Shown: piece after piece, positions 1 to 9,696 of the stretch
Numbering within the stretch: the first letter of the stretch is position 1
How the letters are laid out: each line of letters begins with the position of its first letter
Origin: Mesobacillus subterraneus
GTDB taxonomy: Bacteria; Bacillota; Bacilli; Bacillales; Cytobacillaceae
Direction: 5' to 3'
DNA: 64,000 nucleotides
Assembly: GCF_003937825.1 (NCBI RefSeq)
Contig: NZ_RSFW01000012.1
Location: 1-64,000, forward strand
Program-made: the position numbers and the translations under genes
Notes under the pieces: generated by a model
Databases searched by the model: none
What the model was told of the DNA's origin: nothing
What the model saw: only the letters and a program-made list of their open reading frames with translations

Positions 1-92
1 TTTTGTCCGTAGTTGCACCTGCTTCGGACATTTTACGAAGATGGACCTGCGATTTTGTCCGAAGTTGCACCTGCTTCGGACATTTTTGTCCA
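1..92. repeat. Pair of direct repeats, each a small hairpin
   Basis: Two near-identical copies of about 35 bp lie at 1-35 and 53-88, differing at one position (GTCCGTAG versus GTCCGAAG). The second copy is a perfect hairpin, with TGTCCGAAG at 56-64 pairing with CTTCGGACA at 74-82 around a 9-nt loop; the first copy has one mismatch. There is no coding potential. Because the first copy begins at base 1, further copies may lie outside the window. Function is unknown. Confidence 0.7.
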
Positions 93-133
93 TAGTCCCA
101 CTCAATACTAAAGTCTTTCATGGTTAACGCCAT

Positions 134-166
134 AAAAAAAGAAAGACCAATAGGCCTTTCTTTTTA
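134..166 (-). terminator. Terminator of sigX-rsiX
   Basis: AAAAAGAAAG and CTTTCTTTTT form a long A/T-rich stem with G-C pairs at its top, closed by a short AATAG loop. It overlaps the rsiX stop codon, and read leftward it ends in a T-rich run. Confidence 0.75.
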
Positions 167-1408
167 GTCAATCTTTTTCTTATTTGGAGCGACTGGCAGT
201 GGGAGGACTTCATTCAAATTGAACGGGCCCAGCTGCTCGATATTGGCGTTTACGATCTTTACTCCAGAATAATCAAATTCACTTGCTGTCATCAGGATTG
301 CCTCCAGGTTCGGCAGGAAGCTCTCATCAATCTGTGTACCTTTTTCGAGCTGGATATTCAAGATATTATCCTTGTCTTTGACAGATTGACTGATCTTAAA
401 TTCCGCTGGAACAGATGGAGTAAGCGGGGGTACATCCACGCCTTTAATCATTTTCGCAAAAGCAGCTGCGAATGTTTCGTGAGTTTCCCTGGTTGGGACA
501 AGATATGGTTTTTGCTGACCTTCGACCTTCAAGAACAGATAGGCGCGTCTGCCTGGTTTCTCGGCACTGATCGGCAAATCGTTCATTGTGCCGTAATTCC
601 CCAAGTCGATTCCTGGGTTACTCTCCGTAAAAAGAAGCAGTTTTTCGATTCCTTTGCCGGAAAAATTCATCGTCATTGAATCTGTAAAAATAATGTTTGC
701 CGCACTTCCATACCGGTAAGGGTGATTTTCTTTCACATCCATGCTTAGCGTTCTAGAGGCTTCATCAAAGCTCCAGGATGCATGGATCGGATAATAATCA
801 GTTAAACCCCATTCTTCTTCCGTCAGTTCAGGCATAATATCCGTATACTGGTCTAGCCAGGATTTCCCCTCTTGTTTAGCTGTAGTGACCGTAACCGGTA
901 CAACCACTTGAGCTTCTTGATTCGGGACTGCATAGGTTAATACGTCTGTATTTTCCTGATCTACCTCTTCACCATATAGCGAAATCAAATTCTCATATGA
1001 ATCGTTTGCATCCATCGCTCGGAAGTCCTTCGCCTTTTGATCCTGGTCATCACTTTCCGCAGTATCCATCATCAAGGCATTTTCCTGCTCAGAAGAAGAT
1101 TCTTCTCCACTTTCGCCTTTTTCGCTTGGTTCCATATTCATTGATGTTTTAGCATCAAAATCTGAGCTCTCGATACTTTTGTCTGCAGAATGGTTTGTTC
1201 CCATTAATCCAGACGATAGAATAAAGGCGAGGAAGAACACAGCTGCCAGAGCGGCACCAGGAATGACCCATACCGGGACCTTTTTCTTCTTTTCAACGCG
1301 ATGGGCTATATTTTGATATATGTCACGAGGGTCGCGATGATCTTTTATCTTGGGCATGTGGCCGAGGAGGTCTTCTAGCTGCTTATCGCTTAACTGTGAC
1401 TTTTTCAC
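164..1408 (-). CDS. rsiX: Anti-sigma-X factor RsiX
   Basis: Membrane-anchored anti-sigma factor expected to hold the ECF sigma factor SigX at the membrane. The 414 residues show a short cytoplasmic N-terminus (about 1-43), one transmembrane helix at about 45-67, an acidic Ser/Glu/Asp-rich linker at about 75-130 and a large extracytoplasmic domain. The start overlaps the end of sigX by 26 bp, so the two are translationally coupled. The order res genes, sigX, rsiX is the same as in B. subtilis. The call rests on this topology and position rather than on a catalytic motif. A terminator overlaps the stop codon. Confidence 0.88.
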   Translation of the reverse strand: MKKSQLSDKQLEDLLGHMPKIKDHRDPRDIYQNIAHRVEKKKKVPVWVIPGAALAAVFFLAFILSSGLMGTNHSADKSIESSDFDAKTSMNMEPSEKGESGEESSSEQENALMMDTAESDDQDQKAKDFRAMDANDSYENLISLYGEEVDQENTDVLTYAVPNQEAQVVVPVTVTTAKQEGKSWLDQYTDIMPELTEEEWGLTDYYPIHASWSFDEASRTLSMDVKENHPYRYGSAANIIFTDSMTMNFSGKGIEKLLLFTESNPGIDLGNYGTMNDLPISAEKPGRRAYLFLKVEGQQKPYLVPTRETHETFAAAFAKMIKGVDVPPLTPSVPAEFKISQSVKDKDNILNIQLEKGTQIDESFLPNLEAILMTASEFDYSGVKIVNANIEQLGPFNLNEVLPLPVAPNKKKID

Positions 1409-1958
1409 TAGTCATCCCTTCCTTTTCTATCATTTCTTCCATCAGTTTTTTTAATGTCTTTAACGCACGGTGCTGTGTCGTCTTGACCTTGCTTTCCGTC
1501 CATGATAGAGCTTCTGCTGTTTCCGTAATTGTCAATTCATGGATATAGCGCATGATGATCACCATTCGCTGATCGACCGTGCATTGATCAAGGCATTTGT
1601 ACATCATGCGAATTTCTTCGCTTTGAAGTGCAATTTCCTCTGGCAGAGGCTGGCCGTCCTTGACTTGTCTGGCGGACATATCAAAGGATTCGAGCAGGCG
1701 CTGCTTCCAGCCCTTCTGTTTGCGAAAATGGTCGATTGCCACATTTTTGGCAATCGAAAACAACCAGGTCTTTTCACTGCTTTTGCCTTCGAACCGGTCG
1801 TACGCCTTAAGCACACGGATATATACCTCCTGTACAAGGTCTTCCGCAAGCTCCCGGCTTTTTACCATATAAAATAAAAATTGAAAAACGTCATGATGAT
1901 ATTTATTGTACAATTCATCAAAAACGGAGTTCATAGGTCTTTTCGCCTCCGCATTCAT
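1383..1958 (-). CDS. sigX: ECF RNA polymerase sigma factor SigX
   Basis: A 191-residue ECF sigma factor. Region 2 contains the FQFLFYMVK and EDLVQEVYIRV stretches (about residues 25-50) and SSEKTWLFSIAKNVAID (about 60-77). Region 4 contains the helix-turn-helix ITETAEALSWTESKVKTTQ (about 145-163). These match B. subtilis SigX closely. In that species SigX controls cell-envelope modification genes and its own operon. The gene is followed by the overlapping anti-sigma gene rsiX and lies downstream of resE, from which it is separated by a terminator. A candidate ECF promoter precedes it. Confidence 0.93.
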   Translation of the reverse strand: MNAEAKRPMNSVFDELYNKYHHDVFQFLFYMVKSRELAEDLVQEVYIRVLKAYDRFEGKSSEKTWLFSIAKNVAIDHFRKQKGWKQRLLESFDMSARQVKDGQPLPEEIALQSEEIRMMYKCLDQCTVDQRMVIIMRYIHELTITETAEALSWTESKVKTTQHRALKTLKKLMEEMIEKEGMTSEKVTVKR

Positions 1959-1965
1959 AAGATTA

Positions 1966-1993
1966 GTCGTAATGTAGACAAAGAAAGTTTCAT
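1966..1993 (-). promoter_or_regulatory. Candidate autoregulatory ECF promoter of sigX
   Basis: On the minus strand TGAAAC (1993-1988) is followed after 18 nt by CGAC (1969-1966), just upstream of the sigX start. SigX promoters typically have a TGTAAC-like -35 and a CGAC -10 with about 17 nt between. Both boxes fit but the spacing is one longer, so this is tentative. Confidence 0.35.
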
Positions 1994-2098
1994 TATAACT
2001 ATATTATTTTTATATTGGAAATGAAAGGATTTTTCGCAGATAATATTCACTTGCCTGCATTTCTTTAAATCAGGCATTACTCTTTAAATATGCCAAGA

Positions 2099-2130
2099 CA
2101 AAAAAGCCCATTCCTCTCCGGAATGGACTT
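2099..2130 (-). terminator. Terminator downstream of resE
   Basis: On the minus strand GTCCATTCC, a GGAGA loop and GGAATGGGC are followed by a T run (plus-strand A run at 2100-2105). It separates resDE from sigX-rsiX. Confidence 0.75.
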
Positions 2131-2175
2131 ATTATGCATGCCATTGTTCCTTGTGAATCAAGAATAGTCGGCAAG

Positions 2176-3963
2176 TTATTCAATATTTCGAGGGATGAAA
2201 AAGGAAAATGTCGTTCCTTGTCCGAGTTTGCTTTTTACCGAGATATTTCCTCGATGTGCGTCGAGAATATTCTTGGCGATTGCAAGTCCCAGTCCGGTAC
2301 CAGACACTCCGCGCGTCCTCGATTTGTCCGCTTTATAAAAGCGTTCAAATAAGAATGGCAGGTCTTCCTCAGGAATTCCAGGTCCCTGGTCGCTTACTTC
2401 CATATAAAGACCTCGTTCATCCGTAGTTGCCCTCACGACAATTGACGCGGATTCAGGCACGTGCCTGATGGCGTTATCGATCAGGTTGGTAAGGACTTGT
2501 TCAATCCGGTCTGGATCGAATCGGAAAGATGGTTCGTCTGTATTCAGCTCGACAGATAAATCGATTCCCTTTTCTTTCACCAAGCCGTGGAATTTACGGA
2601 TGATCCGCTGCACATATGGTTCAATCTCTATCGGCTCCACATTAAGGAGGATATGCCCTGCCTCCATGCGGGCAAGATCCAGAAGCTCATTCACCAGTCT
2701 GCCCATCCGCAGGGATTCATCGTAGATGACCTTCGCCATTTCCTTCTTCTCTTCATCAGTCTGGGCGATATCATCCACAATCGCTTCACTGTATCCCTGC
2801 ATCATTGAGATTGGTGTCCTTAACTCGTGTGAAACATTAGCTATGAAATCTTCCCTGAGTTTGTCCAGCTTGCGTTCTTCGGTCATATCCCGGACAACAG
2901 CCACTGCGCCCCGGATAAACCGCTTATTATAGAGCGGGCTGACTATGATGACCCATGTTCGACCCTGGGCAGAAATCTCGCCAACCTGCTCTTTTTCCGT
3001 GTTTACGGCCAGCTGGAACAACTCCATGACCTCTGAAGGAACAGCATCGGTGTTCTCAGAAGCCAGCCCCTGCTCATAATACCAATATCTCAGGAACATC
3101 TCAGCAGGAGGATTGGTGATCAGGATCGTACCATCACGATTGAAAGTGATGACGCCATCCGCCATGCTGCTCAGGATACTTGTCAGCTGTTCTTTCTCCT
3201 GGCTCAAAGCATTCATGTTGAATTTCAGCTGCCTGCCCATCTGATTGAAGGCAGTAGCCAATTCACCGATTTCGTCATGGGTGAGGATTGGCACCTTTGT
3301 GTCGAACTTCCCTCTCGCGACTTCAAACGCTGCCTCCCGCATTTTCCGCAATGGCGAGGTAATCCTTGTGGATAGGAAAAACGCGAATATGGTTGTCAAA
3401 ACAATGGCAACACCTGCGGCCAGCAAAATAAATTTGGTTGTCAGCCTGGTCGTTTCCTCCATGACCTCAAGAGACTGATAGATGAATACTGCCCCATTTT
3501 CCTCTTCATACTGGTGAAGCGGGACCCCGATCACCAAATATTGAGTATCATCCACCTGGTTTGATACTTCAGGAAGGGATGTGATGATGTCCACTGTTTT
3601 TTCATTATTGAAAACCTCAGAAAGGTCTTTATCCCTCATAAAGAAGGAAATGGGCACATGGACAGTATCGTTATCCCCAGGAGAGTAGAAATAGGTATTT
3701 TCATCCCTGATGATCGTCCCACGGGAATCATCATCGATCATTTCCCAAGCGATTTCTATACCCAAATCTTCCTCTTGACCAGGATGGTCTTCGATCACTT
3801 TGGCTATTTTTTCAGCAGTATTGGTGAGCCCCTTACGCGTTTCATTTATATGGTAGTTTTCAAAAAACTCCACAAGCATGATTGTCAGGATGAACAAAAC
3901 AAATGAAACCAATAAGAGGATGGTAATCCAGAGTTTACCTACTACACTGCGCCAAAACATCAT
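2176..3963 (-). CDS. resE: Sensor histidine kinase ResE
   Basis: Membrane sensor kinase partner of ResD, controlling respiration genes under oxygen limitation. The 595 residues show a TM helix at 12-32, an extracellular loop of about 140 residues, a second TM at about 175-198, a HAMP linker (200-250), a PAS domain (about 260-355), a HisKA domain with the phospho-accepting His379 in NVSHELRTP, and a HATPase domain with NLIDNAIRH (493-501), DQGPGIP (525-531) and GTGLGLAI (555-562). The length matches the family. The gene overlaps resD by 4 bp (ATGA), indicating coupled translation. Confidence 0.95.
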   Translation of the reverse strand: MMFWRSVVGKLWITILLLVSFVLFILTIMLVEFFENYHINETRKGLTNTAEKIAKVIEDHPGQEEDLGIEIAWEMIDDDSRGTIIRDENTYFYSPGDNDTVHVPISFFMRDKDLSEVFNNEKTVDIITSLPEVSNQVDDTQYLVIGVPLHQYEEENGAVFIYQSLEVMEETTRLTTKFILLAAGVAIVLTTIFAFFLSTRITSPLRKMREAAFEVARGKFDTKVPILTHDEIGELATAFNQMGRQLKFNMNALSQEKEQLTSILSSMADGVITFNRDGTILITNPPAEMFLRYWYYEQGLASENTDAVPSEVMELFQLAVNTEKEQVGEISAQGRTWVIIVSPLYNKRFIRGAVAVVRDMTEERKLDKLREDFIANVSHELRTPISMMQGYSEAIVDDIAQTDEEKKEMAKVIYDESLRMGRLVNELLDLARMEAGHILLNVEPIEIEPYVQRIIRKFHGLVKEKGIDLSVELNTDEPSFRFDPDRIEQVLTNLIDNAIRHVPESASIVVRATTDERGLYMEVSDQGPGIPEEDLPFLFERFYKADKSRTRGVSGTGLGLAIAKNILDAHRGNISVKSKLGQGTTFSFFIPRNIE

Positions 3964-4676
3964 TCATTGACTACCTCGAACTTGTAGCCAACCCCCCAGA
4001 CAGTAACGATCATTTTCGCAGCCTGTTCAGAAACCTTGTTCAGCTTCTCGCGCAGTCTTTTCACATGTGTGTCAACGGTACGCAGGTCGCCAAAGAATTC
4101 ATAATGCCAGACTTCCTTCAAAAGCTGCTCCCTGTCAAATACTTTATCAGGGGATTTAGCCAGGAAGTAAAGCAGTTCATATTCTTTCGGAGTCAAGCTG
4201 ACTTCCTTTCCGTCAGCGGAAACCCTATGAGCATCGTTATCAATGGTTAAATGAGGGAAAACGATCACATCTTTAGCTGTCGTTTCCGTCTGCAGATAGC
4301 TTGTGCTTGAAGAGCGGCGCAGCATTGCTTTGACTCGAAGGACAACCTCACGTGGGCTGAATGGTTTCACGATGTAATCATCCGTACCAACCTCAAAGCC
4401 CTGTACCCTGTTTACCTCTTCACCTTTTGCTGTCAGCATGATGACTGGAGTCGATTTCTTTTCGCGCAAGTCGCGGCAAACTTCAATCCCGTCCTTGCCT
4501 GGCATCATTAGATCGAGCAGGATCACGTCATAATCGTTGGCAAGTGACTTTGCCAGCGCTTCATTTCCGTCCTCTGCTTCGTCGATAATATAGTTTTCTC
4601 TTTCAAGATACATTTTTAGTAATCGTCTGATTCTTTCTTCATCATCTACTACTAAGATTTTCACTTCTTTTTCCAT
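3960..4676 (-). CDS. resD: Response regulator ResD
   Basis: OmpR/PhoB-type response regulator of 238 residues. The receiver domain has the acidic pair DDEE at 11-14, the phospho-accepting Asp55 in VILLDLMMPG and the conserved Lys in YIVKPFSPRE. The C-terminal winged helix contains LTPKEYELLYFLA and the recognition segment RTVDTHVKRLREKL. With ResE it activates aerobic/anaerobic respiration genes in Bacillus, including resABC. A terminator separates it from resC, so resDE must have its own promoter in addition to any read-through from resABC. Confidence 0.95.
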   Translation of the reverse strand: MEKEVKILVVDDEERIRRLLKMYLERENYIIDEAEDGNEALAKSLANDYDVILLDLMMPGKDGIEVCRDLREKKSTPVIMLTAKGEEVNRVQGFEVGTDDYIVKPFSPREVVLRVKAMLRRSSSTSYLQTETTAKDVIVFPHLTIDNDAHRVSADGKEVSLTPKEYELLYFLAKSPDKVFDREQLLKEVWHYEFFGDLRTVDTHVKRLREKLNKVSEQAAKMIVTVWGVGYKFEVVNE

Positions 4677-4736
4677 AAGGTATATCCCTCCCTGCGAATA
4701 TTTTACATAAATATCAGTCTTCTTGCCATGATTTTT

Positions 4737-4768
4737 AAAAAAAGGCCTTCACTTGCATCAGTGAAGGC
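4737..4768 (-). terminator. Terminator between resC and resD
   Basis: GCCTTCACT (4745-4753) pairs perfectly with AGTGAAGGC (4760-4768) around TGCATC. In the minus direction it is followed by seven T residues. Confidence 0.85.
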
Positions 4769-4788
4769 TGTCATAAATTAGACACATT

Positions 4789-5976
4789 TTAAGATCCCGC
4801 ATATGAATGCAGTCCGGCGATGACCAGGTTAACCGCGACCAGATTGAACATGATGATGATGAAACCGATGACGGCAAGCCATGCGGATTTCTCACCATGC
4901 CAGCCTTTTGATAGGCGTAAATGCAGGAAAGCAGCATAGAATAACCAGGTGATCAAAGCCCATACTTCCTTAGGGTCCCATCCCCAGAAACGTGTCCAAG
5001 CGATCTGGGCCCAAATCATCGCAAAAATCAAACCTCCGAGTGTGAAAACAGGGAAGCCGATCAACACTGAACGATAGCTGATTTCATCGACAAGATCTAA
5101 GTTGATATTCTTGGTCCAAGGCTGCAAAGCAGCTGCAATCCGCTTGCGCAGGATCAATCTGAAAAGTATATATAATAGTATACCCGCCGCAAAGGACCAA
5201 ATAACAGTATTCAATTTTTTCGCACTGATGATTGCAGGTGTTTCGAAGAGAGGTTCCAATCGATTTTTGTCAGTCAATTCATACTGATGCGGACCTACAA
5301 GCGCTGGGATCGTATATTCCTCAGTAGCAGGCTGTCCCTCTTTATTGATGTAGTTAAAGTTTGCACTGTAATCTGTTGCGGCAAAGTAGCTTGAAACAAG
5401 GACAAATCCCAACGTGCTGACCAGCCCAAACAAGACGACCTCCAGCCACAAAGTGCTCTTGCTCTTTTTTGTCTGGTCAACGCTTTTAACCAGGTAAATC
5501 AAGGCCGCGGCGAAACTTACTGCAAGGATAGCTTGTCCGATTGCCGTAGTTGTAACATGGATGTGCAGCCAGTAGCTTTGAAGAGCAGGGATCAAAGGAG
5601 TGACCTCCCGCGGGAACATGCTTCCATACGCAATGATCAATGCAGCTACAGGCAGAGTGAACATACCCAGAAGCGGCGTCTTGTACATAAAATACAGGAC
5701 GATGAAAGCACCTACAAGCGACATTCCGAAGAATGTTGTGAACTCAAACAAATTGCTGACCGGCGCATGGCCTGAAGCAATCCATCTTAGAATGAAGAAT
5801 GTCAGCTGGGACAAAAATCCAGCGATTGTGACAAGGATACCTATTTTCGCCCATCTATTCGGGGCATTTTTGTCTGCATGTCTTTTATCCTTTATTGCTC
5901 CCCCAAAGAATAAAATACCGACTAAATATAGGATAAACGCTGCAAATAAAAAATTTGAGCTGAGTTGTACCATCAT
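4789..5976 (-). CDS. resC: Cytochrome c biogenesis protein ResC (CcsA family)
   Basis: Integral membrane protein of 395 residues that works with ResB to export haem and attach it to apocytochromes c (System II). It has multiple transmembrane segments. Near residue 330 lies the haem-handling tryptophan-rich WWD-type motif, [12 protein letters not shown], and HIHV near 135 offers a conserved histidine. It follows resB at 8 bp and is the last gene of resABC, ending at a strong hairpin terminator. Confidence 0.94.
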   Translation of the reverse strand: MMVQLSSNFLFAAFILYLVGILFFGGAIKDKRHADKNAPNRWAKIGILVTIAGFLSQLTFFILRWIASGHAPVSNLFEFTTFFGMSLVGAFIVLYFMYKTPLLGMFTLPVAALIIAYGSMFPREVTPLIPALQSYWLHIHVTTTAIGQAILAVSFAAALIYLVKSVDQTKKSKSTLWLEVVLFGLVSTLGFVLVSSYFAATDYSANFNYINKEGQPATEEYTIPALVGPHQYELTDKNRLEPLFETPAIISAKKLNTVIWSFAAGILLYILFRLILRKRIAAALQPWTKNINLDLVDEISYRSVLIGFPVFTLGGLIFAMIWAQIAWTRFWGWDPKEVWALITWLFYAAFLHLRLSKGWHGEKSAWLAVIGFIIIMFNLVAVNLVIAGLHSYAGS

Positions 5977-5984
5977 TTTTCCTC

Positions 5985-7610
5985 CTAATCCTTCTTCTCC
6001 TCAACCAGCTGATCCTCCGGAGCTTTAATGCCGGTATCGGCAAATACCATTTCAAGCTCCCGCTTCAATCCATGCCAGTTCTTGTTGGTATGCGCCGCTG
6101 TCCAAATCTGGTTATCTATTTTTCTGATCCACAGGCGGCGATGGTTCCAGTATGCACCCTGGATAACACCAATCATGAATATCAGGCCGCCAAGCCCAAT
6201 GATCCACAAGGTCAGATCTTTTCTGACAGTCAGTGCGGTTACATTTTTCGTTTCGACACCATTGAAGGTCATCTTATAATCATTGTCACCCAGCGGCTCA
6301 ATGTTCTGCCTGATGGCTACGAAACTGACTTCGCCCTCAGGTTTATCCGGGGTGAACATCTTGAAGATGAACGCTGGGTTATTAGGAATCCGCGACTTGG
6401 TGGCAGGTTCGCCATCCGCATTGAACTCAAAATCTGGGAAGTAACTCATCACTTCGACTCTATATCCATTTCCAAGATCGTATTCCATGTCTGGTTCATA
6501 TAAGTCAAGGGTAACTCCGCCAAATTGCTCCCCTGTTTCTTTGTTTTCCAAGTTAAAAGACATTTTGCTCATTTCATTAAGCTTGTAATCTACCTGATAC
6601 AAGGCAAAACCATCAACCTTAAGAGGTTTATTGACCTGGATGGACTGGTCCCGGATTTCTTCCAGTTCCGGCTTTTCTCCTGGAACGATTTCCCCAGCTC
6701 TCTTATACAAAGTAGCATCAGTTTGATAGTTTTTCACAACAGTACCTACTTTGTTGATCGCATCCTGGAAAACCTCGTCATCTTTTTCTTTATCATACAC
6801 TTCAAATATGAATGCATTATTCTTGAGATAGTATTGTCCATCAGTACCAGGGATGGCCTTTGTTTCTCCTTCTCTCAGCCAGAGGATTTCATCCACGTAC
6901 ATCCCCGGAACAAAGCGGAGCATACCGCCAATCAGGAAGATTATAAGCCCTACATGGTTTACATAAGGACCCCAACGGGAAAAACGATTTTTTTCAGCAA
7001 GGATATCCCCATTTTCTTCGCGGAGCTTATAACGCTTTGCCGAAAGCTTTTGCTTGATTTTCCCTACAGCATCGTCTGTTAAAGCGGATTCAGAAACACT
7101 GTACAACCGCTGGCGCTTCAAATAACTCTCATGTCTTGAAACGCGTTGCTTGTTCAGGGCACGGTGAAGCGGGATAACCCTGTCCAGGCTGCAGATTACC
7201 AATGATACACCGATCGAAGCGATCAGCAGCAAATACCACCAAGAACTGTACAGGTTATGGAAGCCTAATTCATAATAAAGCTTACCAAGCCAGCCGTATT
7301 GCTCTTCATAATACTGTCCAGGAGGCATCAAAGGCGGTATGTACATTTCCTGAGGGAAAATCGTCCCCAGCGATGAGGCAACCAAGGTGATGACAATCAG
7401 CCAAACACCGACTTTAACGGAGGAAAAGAAATTCCACACTTTGTCAATAATGGTCTTATTATAGGTTTGTGATCGGCGGGCACTCCCCTCATAGCGCATG
7501 TCCAGAAGTTGCTTCTCTTTTTCTTTTTCTTCAAGCACTCTCCCGCAAGATTCACAAAGGATGGTTCCATGCGGATTGACATGCCCGCATTCACATTTCA
7601 CTTCGTTCAT
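5985..7610 (-). CDS. resB: Cytochrome c biogenesis protein ResB
   Basis: System II haem-export partner of ResC. I place the start at the ATG at 7610, giving [10 protein letters not shown] as in B. subtilis, because AGGGAG lies just upstream; an in-frame extension to 7682 would overlap resA and has no comparable support. The 541 residues begin with a short cysteine cluster (CECG...CESCG) that looks like a zinc ribbon. Three or four membrane helices and a large extracytoplasmic region (about 250-470) follow, with a final TM before the C-terminus. The gene sits between resA and resC in one operon. Confidence 0.94.
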   Translation of the reverse strand: MNEVKCECGHVNPHGTILCESCGRVLEEKEKEKQLLDMRYEGSARRSQTYNKTIIDKVWNFFSSVKVGVWLIVITLVASSLGTIFPQEMYIPPLMPPGQYYEEQYGWLGKLYYELGFHNLYSSWWYLLLIASIGVSLVICSLDRVIPLHRALNKQRVSRHESYLKRQRLYSVSESALTDDAVGKIKQKLSAKRYKLREENGDILAEKNRFSRWGPYVNHVGLIIFLIGGMLRFVPGMYVDEILWLREGETKAIPGTDGQYYLKNNAFIFEVYDKEKDDEVFQDAINKVGTVVKNYQTDATLYKRAGEIVPGEKPELEEIRDQSIQVNKPLKVDGFALYQVDYKLNEMSKMSFNLENKETGEQFGGVTLDLYEPDMEYDLGNGYRVEVMSYFPDFEFNADGEPATKSRIPNNPAFIFKMFTPDKPEGEVSFVAIRQNIEPLGDNDYKMTFNGVETKNVTALTVRKDLTLWIIGLGGLIFMIGVIQGAYWNHRRLWIRKIDNQIWTAAHTNKNWHGLKRELEMVFADTGIKAPEDQLVEEKKD

Positions 7611-7638
7611 TGTAAAAACTCCCTGTTCCCCTACTTTT

Positions 7639-8160
7639 TTAAGGTTTAATCTGTTCCATGAATTCCCGGACGGTATCTTCATCTAATTCGCCAGTATGAC
7701 TTTTGACGACAATCCCTTCCTTATCGACCAAAAAGGTAATTGGCAGCGGGTTGATCCCATATGCGGCCTGGACTTCTCCCCTATCAATCATAACCGGAAA
7801 ATTCAGGCCATGGCGTGCGACAAACTTATTAACAACCAGTTCGGACTCACTAGAGTCAATCGCTAGTACCTGGACTCCTTGATCCTTGAATTGCTGATAT
7901 TGATTTTCAATGTACGGCATTTCCCGTTCACAAGGCTTGCACCAGGTGGCCCAGAAATTAATGAAGACTCCCTGGCCTTTATAGTCAGATAGCCTGTGTT
8001 TGTTGCCCTCCATATCGACGAGGACAAAATCCGGCGCTGGTTTTCCAATTACGATTTTTTTGTTGCTTTCTTTGTTCAAATTGGCATATAAAGTATAGCC
8101 GACGGCCAATGCCAAAACAGCAAGAATAATTGTCCGGGTCACAAGACGTTTCTTTTTCAT
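7639..8160 (-). CDS. resA: Thiol-disulfide oxidoreductase ResA
   Basis: Membrane-anchored extracytoplasmic thioredoxin-like protein that reduces the haem-binding cysteines of apocytochrome c before haem attachment. The 173 residues have an N-terminal anchor (7-26) and a thioredoxin fold with the active site WCKPC (Cys74, Cys77). B. subtilis ResA has CEPC, so the residue between the cysteines differs here, while Glu80, important for its chemistry, is kept. It is the first gene of resABC; the 65 bp between it and rluB shows no terminator. Confidence 0.94.
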   Translation of the reverse strand: MKKKRLVTRTIILAVLALAVGYTLYANLNKESNKKIVIGKPAPDFVLVDMEGNKHRLSDYKGQGVFINFWATWCKPCEREMPYIENQYQQFKDQGVQVLAIDSSESELVVNKFVARHGLNFPVMIDRGEVQAAYGINPLPITFLVDKEGIVVKSHTGELDEDTVREFMEQIKP

Positions 8161-8225
8161 TCCCTAAACCTCCTACCGTATTTCTCCCCTATTATATCAT
8201 TACGACTATCGCTGTGTTGAAAAGT

Positions 8226-8951
8226 CTAGGACTTTTTCATTGCCAGGACACGAAGCTGTTTGACCTCGTGATGTGTTAGTTCCCGGATTTCACCTGTCCT
8301 CAGGCCGCTCAATGTCAAGAATCCATACTTTTCTCTCTTAAGCTTCAATACAGGATGACCAACCGCCTCGAACATTCTTCTTACCTGTCTGTTCCGGCCT
8401 TCATGTATGGTGATTTCAACGATTGAGGTATCTTTCTTTTTATCAACGCTCAATAACTTTGTTCTGGCTGGCGCTGTCTTGCCATCCTCAAGCATAACTC
8501 CCCGCGCAAGGCTTGTGAGTTTTTCCTTGGAGGGTATGCCTTTCACCTTTGCGACATAAACTTTATCAATTTCATTGCTCGGGTGCATCAGCAGATTGGC
8601 GAATTCCCCGTCGTTTGTCAGCAGCAGCAAGCCAGACGTATCATAATCAAGCCTTCCGACAGGGTAAATCCTTTGTTCAATGGTTTCAAAAAAGTCGGTG
8701 ACAACTTTCCGCCCTTTTTCATCCTGGACGCTGGAAATGACTCCGCGCGGCTTATAAAACAGGAAATAAACCGGTTCTTCTCCTTCAATTTGAACTCCAT
8801 CCACTTCAACCCTGTCAGATGGTGTTACTTTTCGGCCTAACTCTTTTACTACTGTGCCGTTGACTTTGACCCTTCCCTGAAGGATCAATTCCTCAGCCTT
8901 TCTTCTTGATGCAATCCCAGCGTGGGCTATAACTTTTTGCAGTCTTTCCAT
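8226..8951 (-). CDS. rluB: 23S rRNA pseudouridine synthase RluB
   Basis: RsuA/RluB-family pseudouridine synthase acting on 23S rRNA. The N-terminal S4 RNA-binding domain begins MERLQKVIAHAGIASRRKAE. The catalytic motif GRLDYDTSGLLLLTNDG near residue 95-110 holds the active-site Asp, and HEGRNRQVRRMFEAVGHPV follows near residue 190. I start at the ATG at 8951 because AGGAG precedes it; an upstream in-frame start at 8975 is weaker. The position next to resA is conserved in Bacillus. Confidence 0.93.
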   Translation of the reverse strand: MERLQKVIAHAGIASRRKAEELILQGRVKVNGTVVKELGRKVTPSDRVEVDGVQIEGEEPVYFLFYKPRGVISSVQDEKGRKVVTDFFETIEQRIYPVGRLDYDTSGLLLLTNDGEFANLLMHPSNEIDKVYVAKVKGIPSKEKLTSLARGVMLEDGKTAPARTKLLSVDKKKDTSIVEITIHEGRNRQVRRMFEAVGHPVLKLKREKYGFLTLSGLRTGEIRELTHHEVKQLRVLAMKKS

Positions 8952-9120
8952 GAAGGTCACTCCTAAAAATATCATTTAACCGTAAGGTATTGAATTATCT
9001 AATCCATCCTTATGAATTATGACATAATTCGAGCTGATTTCAAAGTAAGCAATAGCGTAAATGCTGAAAAATAAATGGTGATGCTTAATCGTCCGTTAAC
9101 AAAGGGATGATAACCATACA

Positions 9121-9154
9121 AAAAAAACAGGAGATACCTTTGGAAGGCATCTCC
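9121..9154 (-). terminator. Terminator of dacB-spmA-spmB
   Basis: GGAGATACC at 9130-9138 pairs with GGCATCTCC at 9146-9154 with one mismatch. In the minus direction a seven-T run follows immediately after a short TG. Confidence 0.8.
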
Positions 9155-9159
9155 CTTGC

Positions 9160-9690
9160 TTATCCAAACATGAACGTCACAACCACTACTGCCGTTATGA
9201 TGGCTACTGCATCAGCAAGCAGGCCGACCTTGAGCGCATCCCCCATTTTTTTGATGCCGACGGCGCCAAAATAGACCGTAAGTACATAAAAAGTAGTATC
9301 TGTGCTCCCTTGAAGTGTAGCAGCCAATGTCCCGATAAAGGAATCTGGGCCATACACACTGATCAGGTCACTGGTAATCCCCAGGGCTGCTGTGCCGGAA
9401 ATCGGTCTGATCAGCGCAAGCGGAACGATTTCAGCCGGTATTCCGACCTTCGCAAGACCGGGCCTTAAAAAGTCCACCATCAGGTCAAGTGCCCCCGAGG
9501 CCCTGAAAACGGCAATTGCCACCATCATTCCTACCAGAAACGGGATGATGGAAACAGCCATTTTGATCCCTTCCTTACCGCCCTCAACAAAACTCTCATA
9601 GGTTGGAACTTTTCTATAAGTTCCATAGATCAAGATAAATGCAATCATGACCGGGATGAACCATAACGAAATAGCAGATACGATCTCCAT
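9160..9690 (-). CDS. spmB: Spore maturation protein B
   Basis: Integral membrane protein of 176 residues of the nucleoside-recognition (Gate) family. In B. subtilis SpmA and SpmB are required for full spore-core dehydration. Several hydrophobic helices are visible, and the RPISGTAALGITSDLISVYGPDS region (about 95-118) is typical. It is the last gene of dacB-spmA-spmB, 6 bp after spmA and followed by a terminator. The biochemical function of the family is not established. Confidence 0.93.
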   Translation of the reverse strand: MEIVSAISLWFIPVMIAFILIYGTYRKVPTYESFVEGGKEGIKMAVSIIPFLVGMMVAIAVFRASGALDLMVDFLRPGLAKVGIPAEIVPLALIRPISGTAALGITSDLISVYGPDSFIGTLAATLQGSTDTTFYVLTVYFGAVGIKKMGDALKVGLLADAVAIITAVVVVTFMFG

Positions 9691-9696
9691 ATTGAT

